NCBI GenBank assembly: GCA_023388435.1 | Contig: JAEWGG010000021.1 | Location: 1 to 51,388 of the forward strand | Source: Bacillota bacterium | GTDB taxonomy: Bacteria > Bacillota > Clostridia > Saccharofermentanales > Fastidiosipilaceae | Reading direction: 5' to 3' | Length of the DNA stretch: 51,388 nucleotides | Part shown: positions 1 to 8,663 of the stretch, piece by piece | Numbering within the stretch: position 1 is the stretch's first letter | How the letters are laid out: every line of letters starts with the position of its first letter | Made by a program: the position numbers and the translations under genes | The notes under the pieces: generated by a model | The model's input: the letters and a program-made list of their open reading frames with translations, nothing else | Database searches by the model: none | Told to the model about the DNA's origin: nothing

Positions 1-45
1 GAGCATTCTGTCATGCTTGCATCGTTTATCGATGGACATAGAAAA

Positions 46-92
46 CCTCCCATTCCTTGGATTGTTGTTTTCTGTGTCCAAGAAATGGGAGG
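46..92 (-). repeat. Imperfect inverted repeat, terminator-like on minus strand
   Basis: The arms at 46-60 and 78-92 pair over 15 bases with one mismatch around a 17-base loop. On the minus strand the stem is followed by TTTTC. One arm and its flank (80-99) match the tkt downstream hairpin exactly over 20 bases, so this may be one copy of a small dispersed hairpin element. Confidence 0.5.
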
Positions 93-147
93 CAGTTCAT
101 AGGGAGGCCCCTTTTTTTATCCCGGCCAAAACAGGGATACAGAGAAT

Positions 148-188
148 AAAAAAGACCAGGAGAAGCCTCCCTTCTCCTGGTCTTTTTT
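148..188. terminator. Bidirectional rho-independent terminator
   Basis: A perfect stem (AGACCAGGAGAAG against CTTCTCCTGGTCT) is flanked by an A run on the left and a T run on the right, so it can act in both directions. It lies just after the stop codon of the minus-strand cell-wall-binding fragment. Confidence 0.8.
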
Positions 189-205
189 ATTAGCGCTTGG
201 ACTGA

Positions 206-430
206 TTAATAGCGCTTCCCATAGCGCTGCTTGCCCACCAGTCTACGCCCATCCCGGGTACTAAAGAGGTAGTAGTCCTTCCCAATCTTCTGGAGGCCAG
301 TCAATCGCTTTCCCTCTTTTAGGTAGTAGCGCTTGCCGCTGTCCAGGTCCTCATTCCAGCCCTCAACAACAAATTTCAGCCCATAGTTCTTAGCGATTTG
401 CTCCGCCAGACTAGCCTCCCCCCCCCCCAA
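206..430 (-). pseudogene. Truncated cell-wall (choline)-binding repeat protein, C-terminal fragment
   Basis: About 74 codons remain open. The translation carries two aromatic/glycine-rich repeats of the CW_binding type (GWNEDLDSGKRYY, then IGKDYYLFSTRDGRRLVG, then a final YGKRY), which in complete proteins anchor a surface enzyme or adhesin to wall polymers. There is no signal peptide, no catalytic domain and no ribosome site. The only possible start is a TTG at the edge of an 11-base G run (C run 418-428 on the plus strand), directly against the gyrA terminator. I read it as the 3' remnant of a larger gene, although an assembly join at the homopolymer is possible. Confidence 0.6.
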
Positions 431-463
431 AAAAAGAGGACAGGTCAGACCTGTCCTCTTTTT
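431..463. terminator. gyrA terminator (bidirectional)
   Basis: A 15-base perfect inverted repeat, AAAAAGAGGACAGGT, with a 3-base loop lies 36 bases after the gyrA stop. Both sides carry A/T runs. Confidence 0.88.
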
Positions 464-498
464 GCTACACTTCCCTTCTCTCAGCGAAGCTCTGCGAC

Positions 499-3198
499 CT
501 AGTCCTCCCCCCGTGAACGGGCGTCCTCTTCGGCCCGCTCCAGGAGGGCATCCAGGCCCGCCTGGCGGCGGGACTCCTCCAGGTCCTCTGCCTCATCCGC
601 TCCAGCCTCCACCTGATCCCCCGTATCCGGAAGCTCCTCCGAGGCGGCCTGGGCTTCGGCCTCCAGCTCCTCAGGACTCAAATCCTCCTCAATGATGTGA
701 CTTTTCTCGGCCTCCTCATCCTGCTCCACCACCGCGATGTCTACGACCTGTCCAGCCTGGCTGCGCATCAGGCGCACGCCTCGGGCGTAGCGACTATAAC
801 TCGGCAACTCCTCAGCCGCAATGCGGATCACGAGCCCCGCATCGTTAATCAGGATGATGTCCTCCTTCTCCTCGACCTGGGCCACACCGACAACAGGTCC
901 CAGCCTGTCCAGACCGGGATAGCAGCGCAGACCATAGCCGCCGCGCTTTTGGCGGCGGAACTCGGGGAAGCGCAGGGCCTTGCCCAGACCGCCAGCAGTG
1001 ACCAGGACCAGCTGTTTTTGCTCGTCTACAACCTGCAGGCCAACCACCCGGTCTCCGTCCCTCAGGTTGATACCCCGCACACCCATGGCGCTTCGGCCCA
1101 CACGGCGGGCGTCTTCCAGGGCGAAGCGGATGGACATACCCCCGGCGGTGACCAGCAGCAAGTCGTCCTGAGGCCGGGCACAGCAGACGCCTACCAGGCG
1201 GTCCCCCTCCCGAAGGTTCAGCGCCAGGAGACCCGCCCGGTTAATATTGGCGAAGGCCTGGAGGCTGGTGCGCTTGACCAGGCCCTGGGCCGTGGCCATA
1301 ACCAGGTCCTGGTCTGCAGTGAAGTCCTGCACGGCCAGCATGGCCTGGACACGTTCTTCCGCCTCCAACTGCAGCAGGTTGACAATGGCCATGCCCTTAG
1401 CCTGTCGACCGCCCTCGGGAATCTGATAGGCCTTCAGGCGGAAGACGCGGCCGCGGGTCGTAAAGAAGAGCACCGTGGCGTGGGTGGAGCTGCTCAGCAG
1501 CGTATCTACGAAGTCCTCCTCCCGTGTCTGCATGCCGCTGATGCCCCGGCCCCCGCGGTGCTGGCTCTCATAGGTGCTCAGAGGCAGGCGCTTGACATAG
1601 CCGAAGCGGGTCTTGGTCAGGACTACCGTCTCCTCGGCAATCAGGCTCTCGTCACTGATTTCCTCCATAATCTGCTCGATGCGGGTGCGGCGCGGGTTGC
1701 CGTAGCGCTTCTTAATCTGCTCCAGCTCCTCGCGGATGACCTCAATCAGCCTTGACTCCTGTTCAATGATCTCCCTCAGCCCCGCAATGCGCGCCAGAAG
1801 CTCCTCGAACTCGCGGTCCAACTTCTCACGCTCGAGGCCGGTCAGCCTTCCCAGGCGCATGTCCACGATGTGCTGGGCCTGGCGCTCCGAGAAGCTAAAG
1901 CGCTCCTGCAGGCGCCGCTTCGCCTCGTCCTCCGTCCGCGAAGCCCGAATAATCGAAATGACCTCATCAATATAGTCGATAGCGATGCGCAGGCCCTCAA
2001 TCAGGTGCTTGCGCGTCTCCGCCTTATCCAGCTCGAAGCGTGTGCGGCGCAGTACGACGGTCTTCTGGTGGGCAATGTAGTGGTCCAGGGCCTCCGTCAG
2101 ACTGACCAGCTTCGGGACCAGCAGGCCCTGCTCGTCCGGAATCAGAGCCAGCATGTTGGCGCTGAAGGCCTCCTGCATCTGTGTGTGCTTGTACAGGCGG
2201 TTCAGCACGACGTTCGGATTGGCATCACGCTTGAGCTCAATGACAATGCGCACGGCCTCGTTGCGGTCCGACTCGTCGCGGACGAAAGAGATCCCGTCCA
2301 GCTTCTTTTGCTTGACCAGCTCGTCAATGCGCTCAATCAGCCGGGCCTTATTTACCTGATAGGGCAGGTCGCGCACCACAATCTTGTGCCGGCCCCCCGC
2401 CAGCTCCTCAATCTCCGCCAGGGCCCGGACCACGATGCGTCCGCGCCCCGTCTGATAGGCCTGGCGGATGCCCATGGTACCCAGTATCGTCCCCCCTGTC
2501 GGGAAGTCTGGGCCCGGCAGGTGGGCCATCAGTTCATCGAGCTCGGCCCCAGGATTTTCCATGCGGCAGATCACCGCATCGATGGTCTCATTCAGATTGT
2601 GGGGCGGAATATTGGTCGCCATACCCACCGCAATACCCGTACTGCCGTTGACCAGCAGGTTCGGGAAGCGGGCCGGCAGGACCTCTGGTTCCAGCTCATG
2701 CTCGTCATAGTTGGGGCGAAAGTCCACCGTGTCCTTATTGATGTCGCCCATCATCTCCATGGCGATGCGCGTCAGACGGGCCTCCGTATAGCGGTAGGCG
2801 GCCGGGGCATCGCCGTCACGGGAGCCGAAGTTTCCGTGGCCGTCAACCAGCATCTCACGCATTGAGAAGTCCTGGGCCAGGCGGACCTGGGCGTCATAGA
2901 CCGCAGCGTCTCCGTGGGGGTGGAAGCGACCGATGACATCGCCGACCGTCGTGGCGCACTTACGGTAGGCCTTGTCGGGGGTGAAGCCCTGGTCATACAT
3001 CGAGTAGAGGATGCGGCGGTGCACAGGTTTCAGGCCGTCGCGCACATCGGGCAGGGCGCGGTCCGTAATGACGCTCATGGCGTAGTCGATAAAGGACTTG
3101 CGCATCTCCTGCTCGAGGTCTACAGGCACTATATTATGGACGTAATCGATAAATAATTTATCTACAGCGGCACTGTCCGCCTTCTTCTTAACAGGCAC
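499..3198 (-). CDS. gyrA: DNA gyrase subunit A
   Basis: This is the breakage-rejoining subunit of DNA gyrase (A2B2), which introduces negative supercoils. The 899-residue product has the GyrA/ParC core with the catalytic tyrosine in the AAYRYTEARL block (about Y137) and a C-terminal beta-pinwheel with the GyrA box QHRGGRG, which favours gyrase over topoisomerase IV. An acidic tail of roughly 75 residues ends the protein. The quinolone pocket reads HPHGDAAVYD, with Ala where E. coli has Ser83. The start is GTG, preceded by AGAGGTG. It has its own extended -10 promoter and follows rsmG rather than gyrB, which is not in the window. Confidence 0.97.
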   Translation of the reverse strand: MPVKKKADSAAVDKLFIDYVHNIVPVDLEQEMRKSFIDYAMSVITDRALPDVRDGLKPVHRRILYSMYDQGFTPDKAYRKCATTVGDVIGRFHPHGDAAVYDAQVRLAQDFSMREMLVDGHGNFGSRDGDAPAAYRYTEARLTRIAMEMMGDINKDTVDFRPNYDEHELEPEVLPARFPNLLVNGSTGIAVGMATNIPPHNLNETIDAVICRMENPGAELDELMAHLPGPDFPTGGTILGTMGIRQAYQTGRGRIVVRALAEIEELAGGRHKIVVRDLPYQVNKARLIERIDELVKQKKLDGISFVRDESDRNEAVRIVIELKRDANPNVVLNRLYKHTQMQEAFSANMLALIPDEQGLLVPKLVSLTEALDHYIAHQKTVVLRRTRFELDKAETRKHLIEGLRIAIDYIDEVISIIRASRTEDEAKRRLQERFSFSERQAQHIVDMRLGRLTGLEREKLDREFEELLARIAGLREIIEQESRLIEVIREELEQIKKRYGNPRRTRIEQIMEEISDESLIAEETVVLTKTRFGYVKRLPLSTYESQHRGGRGISGMQTREEDFVDTLLSSSTHATVLFFTTRGRVFRLKAYQIPEGGRQAKGMAIVNLLQLEAEERVQAMLAVQDFTADQDLVMATAQGLVKRTSLQAFANINRAGLLALNLREGDRLVGVCCARPQDDLLLVTAGGMSIRFALEDARRVGRSAMGVRGINLRDGDRVVGLQVVDEQKQLVLVTAGGLGKALRFPEFRRQKRGGYGLRCYPGLDRLGPVVGVAQVEEKEDIILINDAGLVIRIAAEELPSYSRYARGVRLMRSQAGQVVDIAVVEQDEEAEKSHIIEEDLSPEELEAEAQAASEELPDTGDQVEAGADEAEDLEESRRQAGLDALLERAEEDARSRGED

Positions 3199-3247
3199 TT
3201 AAAAACACCTCTTTTTGGACTGTTTTCAGGCATATGTGAACTGTTTA

Positions 3248-3256
3248 ATTATAGCA
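3248..3256 (-). promoter_or_regulatory. gyrA promoter, extended -10
   Basis: TGCTATAAT lies 50 bases upstream of the gyrA GTG in the 153-base gap after rsmG. No good -35 is seen at 17 bases, consistent with an extended -10 promoter. Confidence 0.6.
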
Positions 3257-3351
3257 CAAATCCCCCGTTCTCTGGCCGTTTTTGCGGTACAGAGCTGGCG
3301 GGGGACAGGGTCTTGGGGCGCGGGGTCTTCAGCCTCTGCCGCTGGGCAAAA

Positions 3352-4128
3352 TCAGACTCCGCACAGGGGTTTCTTCTTTATCTGCCCGTAGTGCCGGGGA
3401 TAGCGTGAGGGACAGGGCCGCCGCTGGCGGAAGAGCCAGAAACTCCGAACCTGGTCAAAGACTGGCAGCTCTAAGTCCGTCTGTCGCTCCAGTTCGGCTC
3501 CGAGGAGGCGGGGGAGCTGCTGGGCCTCCGTGAACTCCTGGGCCTCGGGGCGACCTTTCATAGCCAGGAAGGCCCCATCCTGGCGACAGAGCGGCAGGGC
3601 CAGCTCCAGAAGTGTGGGCAGGGCGGCCACGGCGCGGGCCACAACAAAGGGTGCACGTCCCCGATAAGCTGCGGCCCTACCCAGGTCCTCGGCCCTGGCG
3701 TGGAGGACCTGAACATTCTGACAGCCCAGCTGCTGGGCCGCCCGCTCCAAAAAGGCGCAGCGCTTTGCCAGGGCATCGATTAGAACAAAGTTCACCTCTG
3801 GCAGACAGAGGGCCAGGACCATACCTGGAAAGCCCGCCCCCGTCCCGAGGTCCCAGACCTCAGCCAGGCCCCGCTCCTCCTGTTCGGAGCGCAGCCAGGG
3901 CAGGCAAGTCAGACTGTCCCAGGCGTGCAGATAGGCGTAAGAAAGGCTGTCCTTGAACGCCGTCAGGTTCATCTGCTGGTTCGTCTCCCAGACCAATTCC
4001 AGGAAGCTGCAAACCCGCGGGAGCTCCTCGTCCTTCCTGGACCAGAAGGCCTCGAAGTCCTCCCCCGCCAGGAGCCGCTGTAGTTCCTGAGGGGAAAAGC
4101 TTCCGTCCCCTGCCTGCTTCGCTGCCAT
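3352..4128 (-). CDS. rsmG: 16S rRNA (guanine527-N7)-methyltransferase RsmG
   Basis: RsmG methylates N7 of G527 in 16S rRNA using S-adenosylmethionine. The 258-residue protein shows the family SAM-binding glycine loop LGTGAGFPG and the early motif NQQMNLTAF. The chosen ATG (4128) has a GGAGG site and lies 1 base after the mnmG stop; a longer open frame running to 4386 merely overlaps mnmG and is rejected. It is the last gene of the rpmH operon. In many Firmicutes this position is followed by parA/parB; here gyrA follows. Confidence 0.95.
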   Translation of the reverse strand: MAAKQAGDGSFSPQELQRLLAGEDFEAFWSRKDEELPRVCSFLELVWETNQQMNLTAFKDSLSYAYLHAWDSLTCLPWLRSEQEERGLAEVWDLGTGAGFPGMVLALCLPEVNFVLIDALAKRCAFLERAAQQLGCQNVQVLHARAEDLGRAAAYRGRAPFVVARAVAALPTLLELALPLCRQDGAFLAMKGRPEAQEFTEAQQLPRLLGAELERQTDLELPVFDQVRSFWLFRQRRPCPSRYPRHYGQIKKKPLCGV

Positions 4129-4129
4129 A

Positions 4130-6088
4130 CTAGTCCTCCCTCCCCTGCTCTGTCCCCGAGGCCTGGGCCCGGAGCTGGACCAACAAGACGCTGATATCTG
4201 CTGGGGACACCCCAGATATCTGGGCGGCCTGGGCCAGGGTCTCCGGCCTGAGGCGGGCCAACTTCTCCTGGGCCTCCAGGCGCAGGCCCCGCAGCTGCCT
4301 GTAGTCGAAATCTTCGGGTATGGGTCTGGCCTCCAGACGGCGGTAGGAGGCCAGGCGCTCCTCCTCCATGCGGATGTAGCCCTCATACTTCAATTGAATA
4401 TTCACTTCCTCTTGAACGGAGATGGGCAGTTCGGGCCGCTCAGGATCCAGAGGGGCAAGATTCTGATAATTCAATTCAGGACGCTGAAGCAGCTCCGTCA
4501 TACCCAGACCTCCGCGCAGAGGGCTGCTGCCCAGGGCCGCCAGACAGGCCTGGTTCGCCTCGGAAGGCAGGATGCGCAGTTTGCGCAGGCGCTGGAGCTC
4601 GGCGCTGATCTGCTCCGACTTTTTTCTGAAGCGCTGGGCCTGCTTTTCATCCAGGAGTCCCAGCTCGATGGCCAGGGGGCTGAGACGCAGATCCGCATTG
4701 TCCTGGCGCAGCAGGAGCCTGTATTCCGCGCGGGAGGTCATCATGCGGTAGGGCTCCTGTGTGCCCTTGGTCACAAGGTCATCAATCAGCACGCCGATGT
4801 AGGCCTGGTCACGGGTCAGGATAATCGGCGGCCGCCCATCCAGAGACAGGCTCGCATTCAGCCCCGCCAGCAGGCCCTGGGCAGCGGCTTCTTCATAGCC
4901 GGAAGAGCCGTTCAGCTGGCCCGCTGTGTAGACCCCTGGCAGGCGGCGCAGCTCCAGGCTGCGGCGTAGCTCTCCCGGGGCCAGGCAGTCGTACTCAATG
5001 GCGTAGGCACTGCGCTGGATACGGGCCCCCTCCAGACCTGCAATACTTCCCAGTATCCCCAGCTGCACGTCCTGGGGCAGGCTGGTCGACAGGCCCTGGA
5101 GGTACATCTCATAGCCGCCCTCAGACATCGGCTCAACAAAAATCTGATGCCGCTCACGCTCGGCAAAGCGCCGGACCTTGTCCTCAATCGACGGACAATA
5201 GCGGGGGCCCACCCCTTCGATAAGGCCGGTAAAAAGCGGGGAGCGCTGCTGGTTCTCACGGATTAGCTGATGGGTCTGGGGATTGGTCCAGGCCAGATAG
5301 CAGGGGCGCTGACGGAGGGGGCGACAGAGGCGTCCATCCTCATGCCGAAAGCTAAAGCAGAGCGGCTCTGAATCTGCCTCCTGCCGCTCCAGGAGCGAAC
5401 AATCCACCTGGCGCAGGTTGACGCGCACAGGGGTTCCTGTCTTAAAGCGCTGGAGACCCACCCCGGCCGCGGCCAGGGACTCGGCGAGGAGCTTGGAAGG
5501 AAAGAGATTGTCGGGCCCGGACTCGTGGGTCCGCTCACCGATCACAATTCGGGAGCGGAGATAGGTGCCGGTAGCCAGGACGATACGCCGCGCTCCGTAG
5601 AGGGCCCCGAAGCGCCCCAGGGCCCCGCAGACCCGTCCCTCGCTGTCAAAAAGCAGGTCCGTGACCTCCTCCTGGCGCAGTTCCAGATTGGGACAGGCCT
5701 CCAGGCGCTCCTTCATCAGGCTGGAGTAGAGGCGGCGATCCACCTGGGCGCGGGGGGAAAGCACCGCCGGTCCCTTGGAACGGTTCAGCATGCGGAACTG
5801 GATACAGGCCAGGTCCGCCACCTCCCCCATCAAGCCGCCCAGGGCGTCAATTTCACGTACCAGCTGCCCCTTGGCCGTCCCGCCAATGCTGGGATTACAG
5901 GGAAGGTTGGCCAGGCTGTCCAGGTTCATTCCCAGGAGCAGCGTGCTCCTGCCGAGCTTGGCCGCCGCATAGGCCGCCTCGCAGCCCGCGTGGCCCGCCC
6001 CAATCACCAGCAGGTCATAGTGGCCGTAGACATAATTCTGGGCTTCCTGGCTGCAGTCCGCCCAGGAGCGATATCGGGCCTCCACCAT
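4130..6088 (-). CDS. mnmG: tRNA uridine-5-carboxymethylaminomethyl(34) synthesis enzyme MnmG
   Basis: This FAD- and NADH-dependent partner of MnmE installs the cmnm5 group on wobble U34 of several tRNAs. The 652-residue product carries the dinucleotide motif GAGHAGCEAA (about residue 30) and the family signatures LANLPCNPSIGG and GLLAGLNASL. ATG 6088 is preferred because GGAGG lies 7 bases upstream; a GTG two codons earlier is too close to that site. About 20 residues precede the usual family start. It sits between mnmE and rsmG in the normal order. Confidence 0.96.
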   Translation of the reverse strand: MVEARYRSWADCSQEAQNYVYGHYDLLVIGAGHAGCEAAYAAAKLGRSTLLLGMNLDSLANLPCNPSIGGTAKGQLVREIDALGGLMGEVADLACIQFRMLNRSKGPAVLSPRAQVDRRLYSSLMKERLEACPNLELRQEEVTDLLFDSEGRVCGALGRFGALYGARRIVLATGTYLRSRIVIGERTHESGPDNLFPSKLLAESLAAAGVGLQRFKTGTPVRVNLRQVDCSLLERQEADSEPLCFSFRHEDGRLCRPLRQRPCYLAWTNPQTHQLIRENQQRSPLFTGLIEGVGPRYCPSIEDKVRRFAERERHQIFVEPMSEGGYEMYLQGLSTSLPQDVQLGILGSIAGLEGARIQRSAYAIEYDCLAPGELRRSLELRRLPGVYTAGQLNGSSGYEEAAAQGLLAGLNASLSLDGRPPIILTRDQAYIGVLIDDLVTKGTQEPYRMMTSRAEYRLLLRQDNADLRLSPLAIELGLLDEKQAQRFRKKSEQISAELQRLRKLRILPSEANQACLAALGSSPLRGGLGMTELLQRPELNYQNLAPLDPERPELPISVQEEVNIQLKYEGYIRMEEERLASYRRLEARPIPEDFDYRQLRGLRLEAQEKLARLRPETLAQAAQISGVSPADISVLLVQLRAQASGTEQGRED

Positions 6089-6145
6089 GGCCACGCCTCC
6101 TTTTCACCTATGATCTGGGGACAAAAGCTCCCTCGGGACCTGCCC

Positions 6146-7825
6146 CTATTTTCCCACACAGAAGCGGGAGAACAGCTCGTCCAGCACCGCTTCATGAACC
6201 GCCTCGCCACTCAGTTCAGCCAGGATCTCCGCCATGCGCTGCAGGCCCTGGGAACAGATGTCCAGAGGCAGGCCAGGAAGGTCCTTCAAGAGCTGACGCC
6301 CCAGGTCCAGAGCCCGCAGGACCAGGGCGTAGTGGCGCTCATTGTGGAGGATGAGTTCCGCAGCCTGGCCCCCTCCCAGGGTTTCATAGACCGCCGCACA
6401 GGCCGCCTCCAAGTCAGCCATGCCGTAGCCGCTGTGAGCCGAGACCAGCAGGGTCTCAGGAATCTCGGGCTTGCCCCCCAGTCCTGCAGCTCGGCCAGCA
6501 GCCTGATCAGGTTCAGGCTCGGGCAGATTGTCAGCCTGGGAGCGACGTCCTGGGGGCAGCAGCTCATGGAGGGCCCTGTGCAGGGCCTCCTCATCAGCTG
6601 GGCCGCAGAGATCCTGCTTGTTCAGCACCAGGCTGTAGGGACAGCTCAGGGCCTCCAGGTCCGCCTGGAGCCTGGCCCTGGCCTCCTGGTCCCGCTGCAA
6701 GCTTCGGAGCTGCTCCGGATCCAGAATGCGCAGCACATAGTCGGCCTCAGCCATCGCTTCGCGGGCCCGGGCAATGCCGATCCGCTCCACCGGATCCGCA
6801 CTTTCGCGGAGGCCCGCCGTATCCGTCAGGCGGACGCTGACTCCGCCCAAGTGACAGCGACTCTCCAGGAGATCGCGCGTCGTCCCCGGGATATCCGTCA
6901 CGATAGCCAGGTCCCGCCGGCTCAGATAATTCAGGAGACTGGACTTTCCCGCATTAGCCTCACCAGTGAGTAAGACGCGCAGACCCTCCTGACTGGCCCG
7001 GCCCTGGCGGTAGCTGCTGCACAGGACTTCCAGGTCTGCGTTGAGAGCCTCCAGACGCTCGGGAAGAATCCGCTCCTCGAAGTCGAAGTCCTCGTGCTCC
7101 GGATACTCGATTCCCACTTCCAGCTCCGCCACCAACTGGTAAAGACGCTGGCGCAGGGCCGCGAAATGGGCGGAGAACTGGCCGCTCAGCTGGGACAGGG
7201 CCAGCTCCTGGCCGCGCAGGGACTCCGCCTGGATGAGCTCCGCAACCGCCTCGGCCTGGGCCAGATCCAGCTTCCCATTCATGAAGGCTCGGCGGGTAAG
7301 CTCCCCAGGCTCCGCCGCTCTGGCCCCCAGGCGGTAGAGGGTCTCGAGGAGTCTGCGCACCGAGACGCGGCCTCCGTGGACGCTGAACTCCACCGTCTCC
7401 TCCCCCGTGTATGAGTGGGGACGACGAAAGATCAAGACCACGGCCTCATCAATGACCCGCCCTGTCTCCGGCTCACGGAGGTGCCCATAGGCCGCCTGAT
7501 AGCCGGCCAGGTTCAGGAGGCTGCGTCGTCCTGCTCCGGGAGACTCCGGCTCCCCCAGGTCACTGGCCAGGCCCGGCTCAGCAGAAGTCCCGCCAGAAAA
7601 GTCAGCAGGCGATCCGCCAGGCTTCCCGGAGCCCAACGGCCGCCCCTGCATATCCAGGGGCCGGATGGGGCCAAATATAAAAACTCTGTCAGCGAGGGCT
7701 ATAGCGCCCTCGCCGCAGAGTCTAATTACTGCCAGGCCAGCCTTAGCCGCCGCTGTGGCCTCAGCCGCAATCAGCGACCGAGTCTCCCAGTCAGGCTCAG
7801 GCCTCCCCGTCTGTCTGCTCCTCAT
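6146..7825 (-). CDS. mnmE: tRNA modification GTPase MnmE (TrmE)
   Basis: MnmE is the GTPase and folate-binding partner of MnmG in wobble-uridine modification. The 559-residue protein has the N-terminal folate domain, the helical domain, an inserted G domain (G1 GEANAGKSS, G2/G3 IPGTTRD and DTAGLRES, G4 NKQD) and the invariant C-terminal FCVGK. It is about 100 residues longer than most MnmE proteins because of two low-complexity insertions, near residues 60-105 and 425-470. G1 has Ala where most have Pro (PNAGKS). ATG 7825 follows AAGGAG and lies inside jag, overlapping its end by 29 bases. Confidence 0.95.
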   Translation of the reverse strand: MRSRQTGRPEPDWETRSLIAAEATAAAKAGLAVIRLCGEGAIALADRVFIFGPIRPLDMQGRPLGSGKPGGSPADFSGGTSAEPGLASDLGEPESPGAGRRSLLNLAGYQAAYGHLREPETGRVIDEAVVLIFRRPHSYTGEETVEFSVHGGRVSVRRLLETLYRLGARAAEPGELTRRAFMNGKLDLAQAEAVAELIQAESLRGQELALSQLSGQFSAHFAALRQRLYQLVAELEVGIEYPEHEDFDFEERILPERLEALNADLEVLCSSYRQGRASQEGLRVLLTGEANAGKSSLLNYLSRRDLAIVTDIPGTTRDLLESRCHLGGVSVRLTDTAGLRESADPVERIGIARAREAMAEADYVLRILDPEQLRSLQRDQEARARLQADLEALSCPYSLVLNKQDLCGPADEEALHRALHELLPPGRRSQADNLPEPEPDQAAGRAAGLGGKPEIPETLLVSAHSGYGMADLEAACAAVYETLGGGQAAELILHNERHYALVLRALDLGRQLLKDLPGLPLDICSQGLQRMAEILAELSGEAVHEAVLDELFSRFCVGK

Positions 7826-8663
7826 GTCGCTCCTTATTCAGTGGAATGAGCACCACGTAGCGATGAGGTTCCTGGCCCTCACTCGTCGTGCGCACTCCTG
7901 GATGATTCTGTAGGGTGGCGTGGATGACGCGGCGCTCCACAGCTGGCATGTCCTCCATGACATATTCCTTGCCCACACGGACCACACGTTCCGCCGTGCG
8001 TAGGGCCAGGGCCTCCAGGGCCTTCTCCCGGCGTCCGCGATAACCGGCGACATCCAGAACTACACGGCGGTGCTCACGGCTCTCAGTCTGAGGCAGGGAG
8101 ACGGAAAGCAGGTACTGCAGGGCGTGCAGGGTTTCTCCACGCCGCCCGATCAGGGCCCCGACGTCCTCGCCGTCCACATCCACATAGAGCTTCCCATCCT
8201 GTACGTAAATCTGGAGCTCCGCCGGGATGTCCAGGGCATCCAGGATGTTCTCCATATACTCCCGGGCCGCGGCCACCAGCTCCTCATCTTCCTGGTCTCC
8301 GTAGTCCTCGTGGTCGCCATAGTACTCCTTGCTGCTGCGGCGCAGGTAGTCGGCGTCCTCCTCAAGATCTTCGTTGCTCAGCATCCCCGGATCCTGGAAG
8401 TTCTCACTATTCAGGTCCGCATGCTCGTAGTCATACTGGCGCTCGTCATCCTCATCCGGCAGGTCGCTGCGGGCGAGGCTCTCATCAATCTGGTCCAGGG
8501 TGACCAGAACCCGGGCCGGCTTGCGGCCAATGCCCAGAATACCGTTGTCCCCTTCTTCCAGAACCTCGACGATGACCTCGTCTATGGTCACCCCCAGCTC
8601 TTCCAGGGCGGCGAATACAGCAGCGTCAACGGTTTTGCCCGTCTTTTCGACAGAACTCATCAT
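7797..8663 (-). CDS. jag: RNA-binding protein Jag/KhpB (Jag-N, KH, R3H)
   Basis: KhpB-type proteins bind RNA, often with KhpA, and influence cell elongation and division. The order of domains is Jag-N (residues about 4-55, with NGILGIGRKPARV), a strongly acidic linker (about 56-135), a KH domain with GRRGETLHALQYL, and an R3H domain (ERRVIHATL...GVRTTSEG). Length 288. ATG 8663 has GGGAGG 7 bases upstream and its ATGA overlaps the yidC stop, so translation is probably coupled. This is its standard position after yidC. Confidence 0.93.
   Translation of the reverse strand: MMSSVEKTGKTVDAAVFAALEELGVTIDEVIVEVLEEGDNGILGIGRKPARVLVTLDQIDESLARSDLPDEDDERQYDYEHADLNSENFQDPGMLSNEDLEEDADYLRRSSKEYYGDHEDYGDQEDEELVAAAREYMENILDALDIPAELQIYVQDGKLYVDVDGEDVGALIGRRGETLHALQYLLSVSLPQTESREHRRVVLDVAGYRGRREKALEALALRTAERVVRVGKEYVMEDMPAVERRVIHATLQNHPGVRTTSEGQEPHRYVVLIPLNKERHEEQTDGEA

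Larger units (their letters stand above)
1..205. other. Intergenic region with hairpins, no gene
   Basis: No credible coding sequence is visible here. It holds a long imperfect inverted repeat (arms 46-60 and 78-92, 14 of 15 pairs) and a second, terminator-like hairpin at 148-188. Read on the minus strand the first hairpin ends in TTTTC and resembles a terminator. Twenty bases of it (80-99) recur exactly, in inverse orientation, in the hairpin behind the transketolase gene (21437-21456). Confidence 0.6.

Noticed and set aside
4129..4386. N-terminal extension of rsmG to 344 residues
   Set aside because: It would overlap mnmG by over 250 bases, lacks a ribosome site and has Arg/Pro/Trp-rich shadow composition; ATG 4128 fits the family start.
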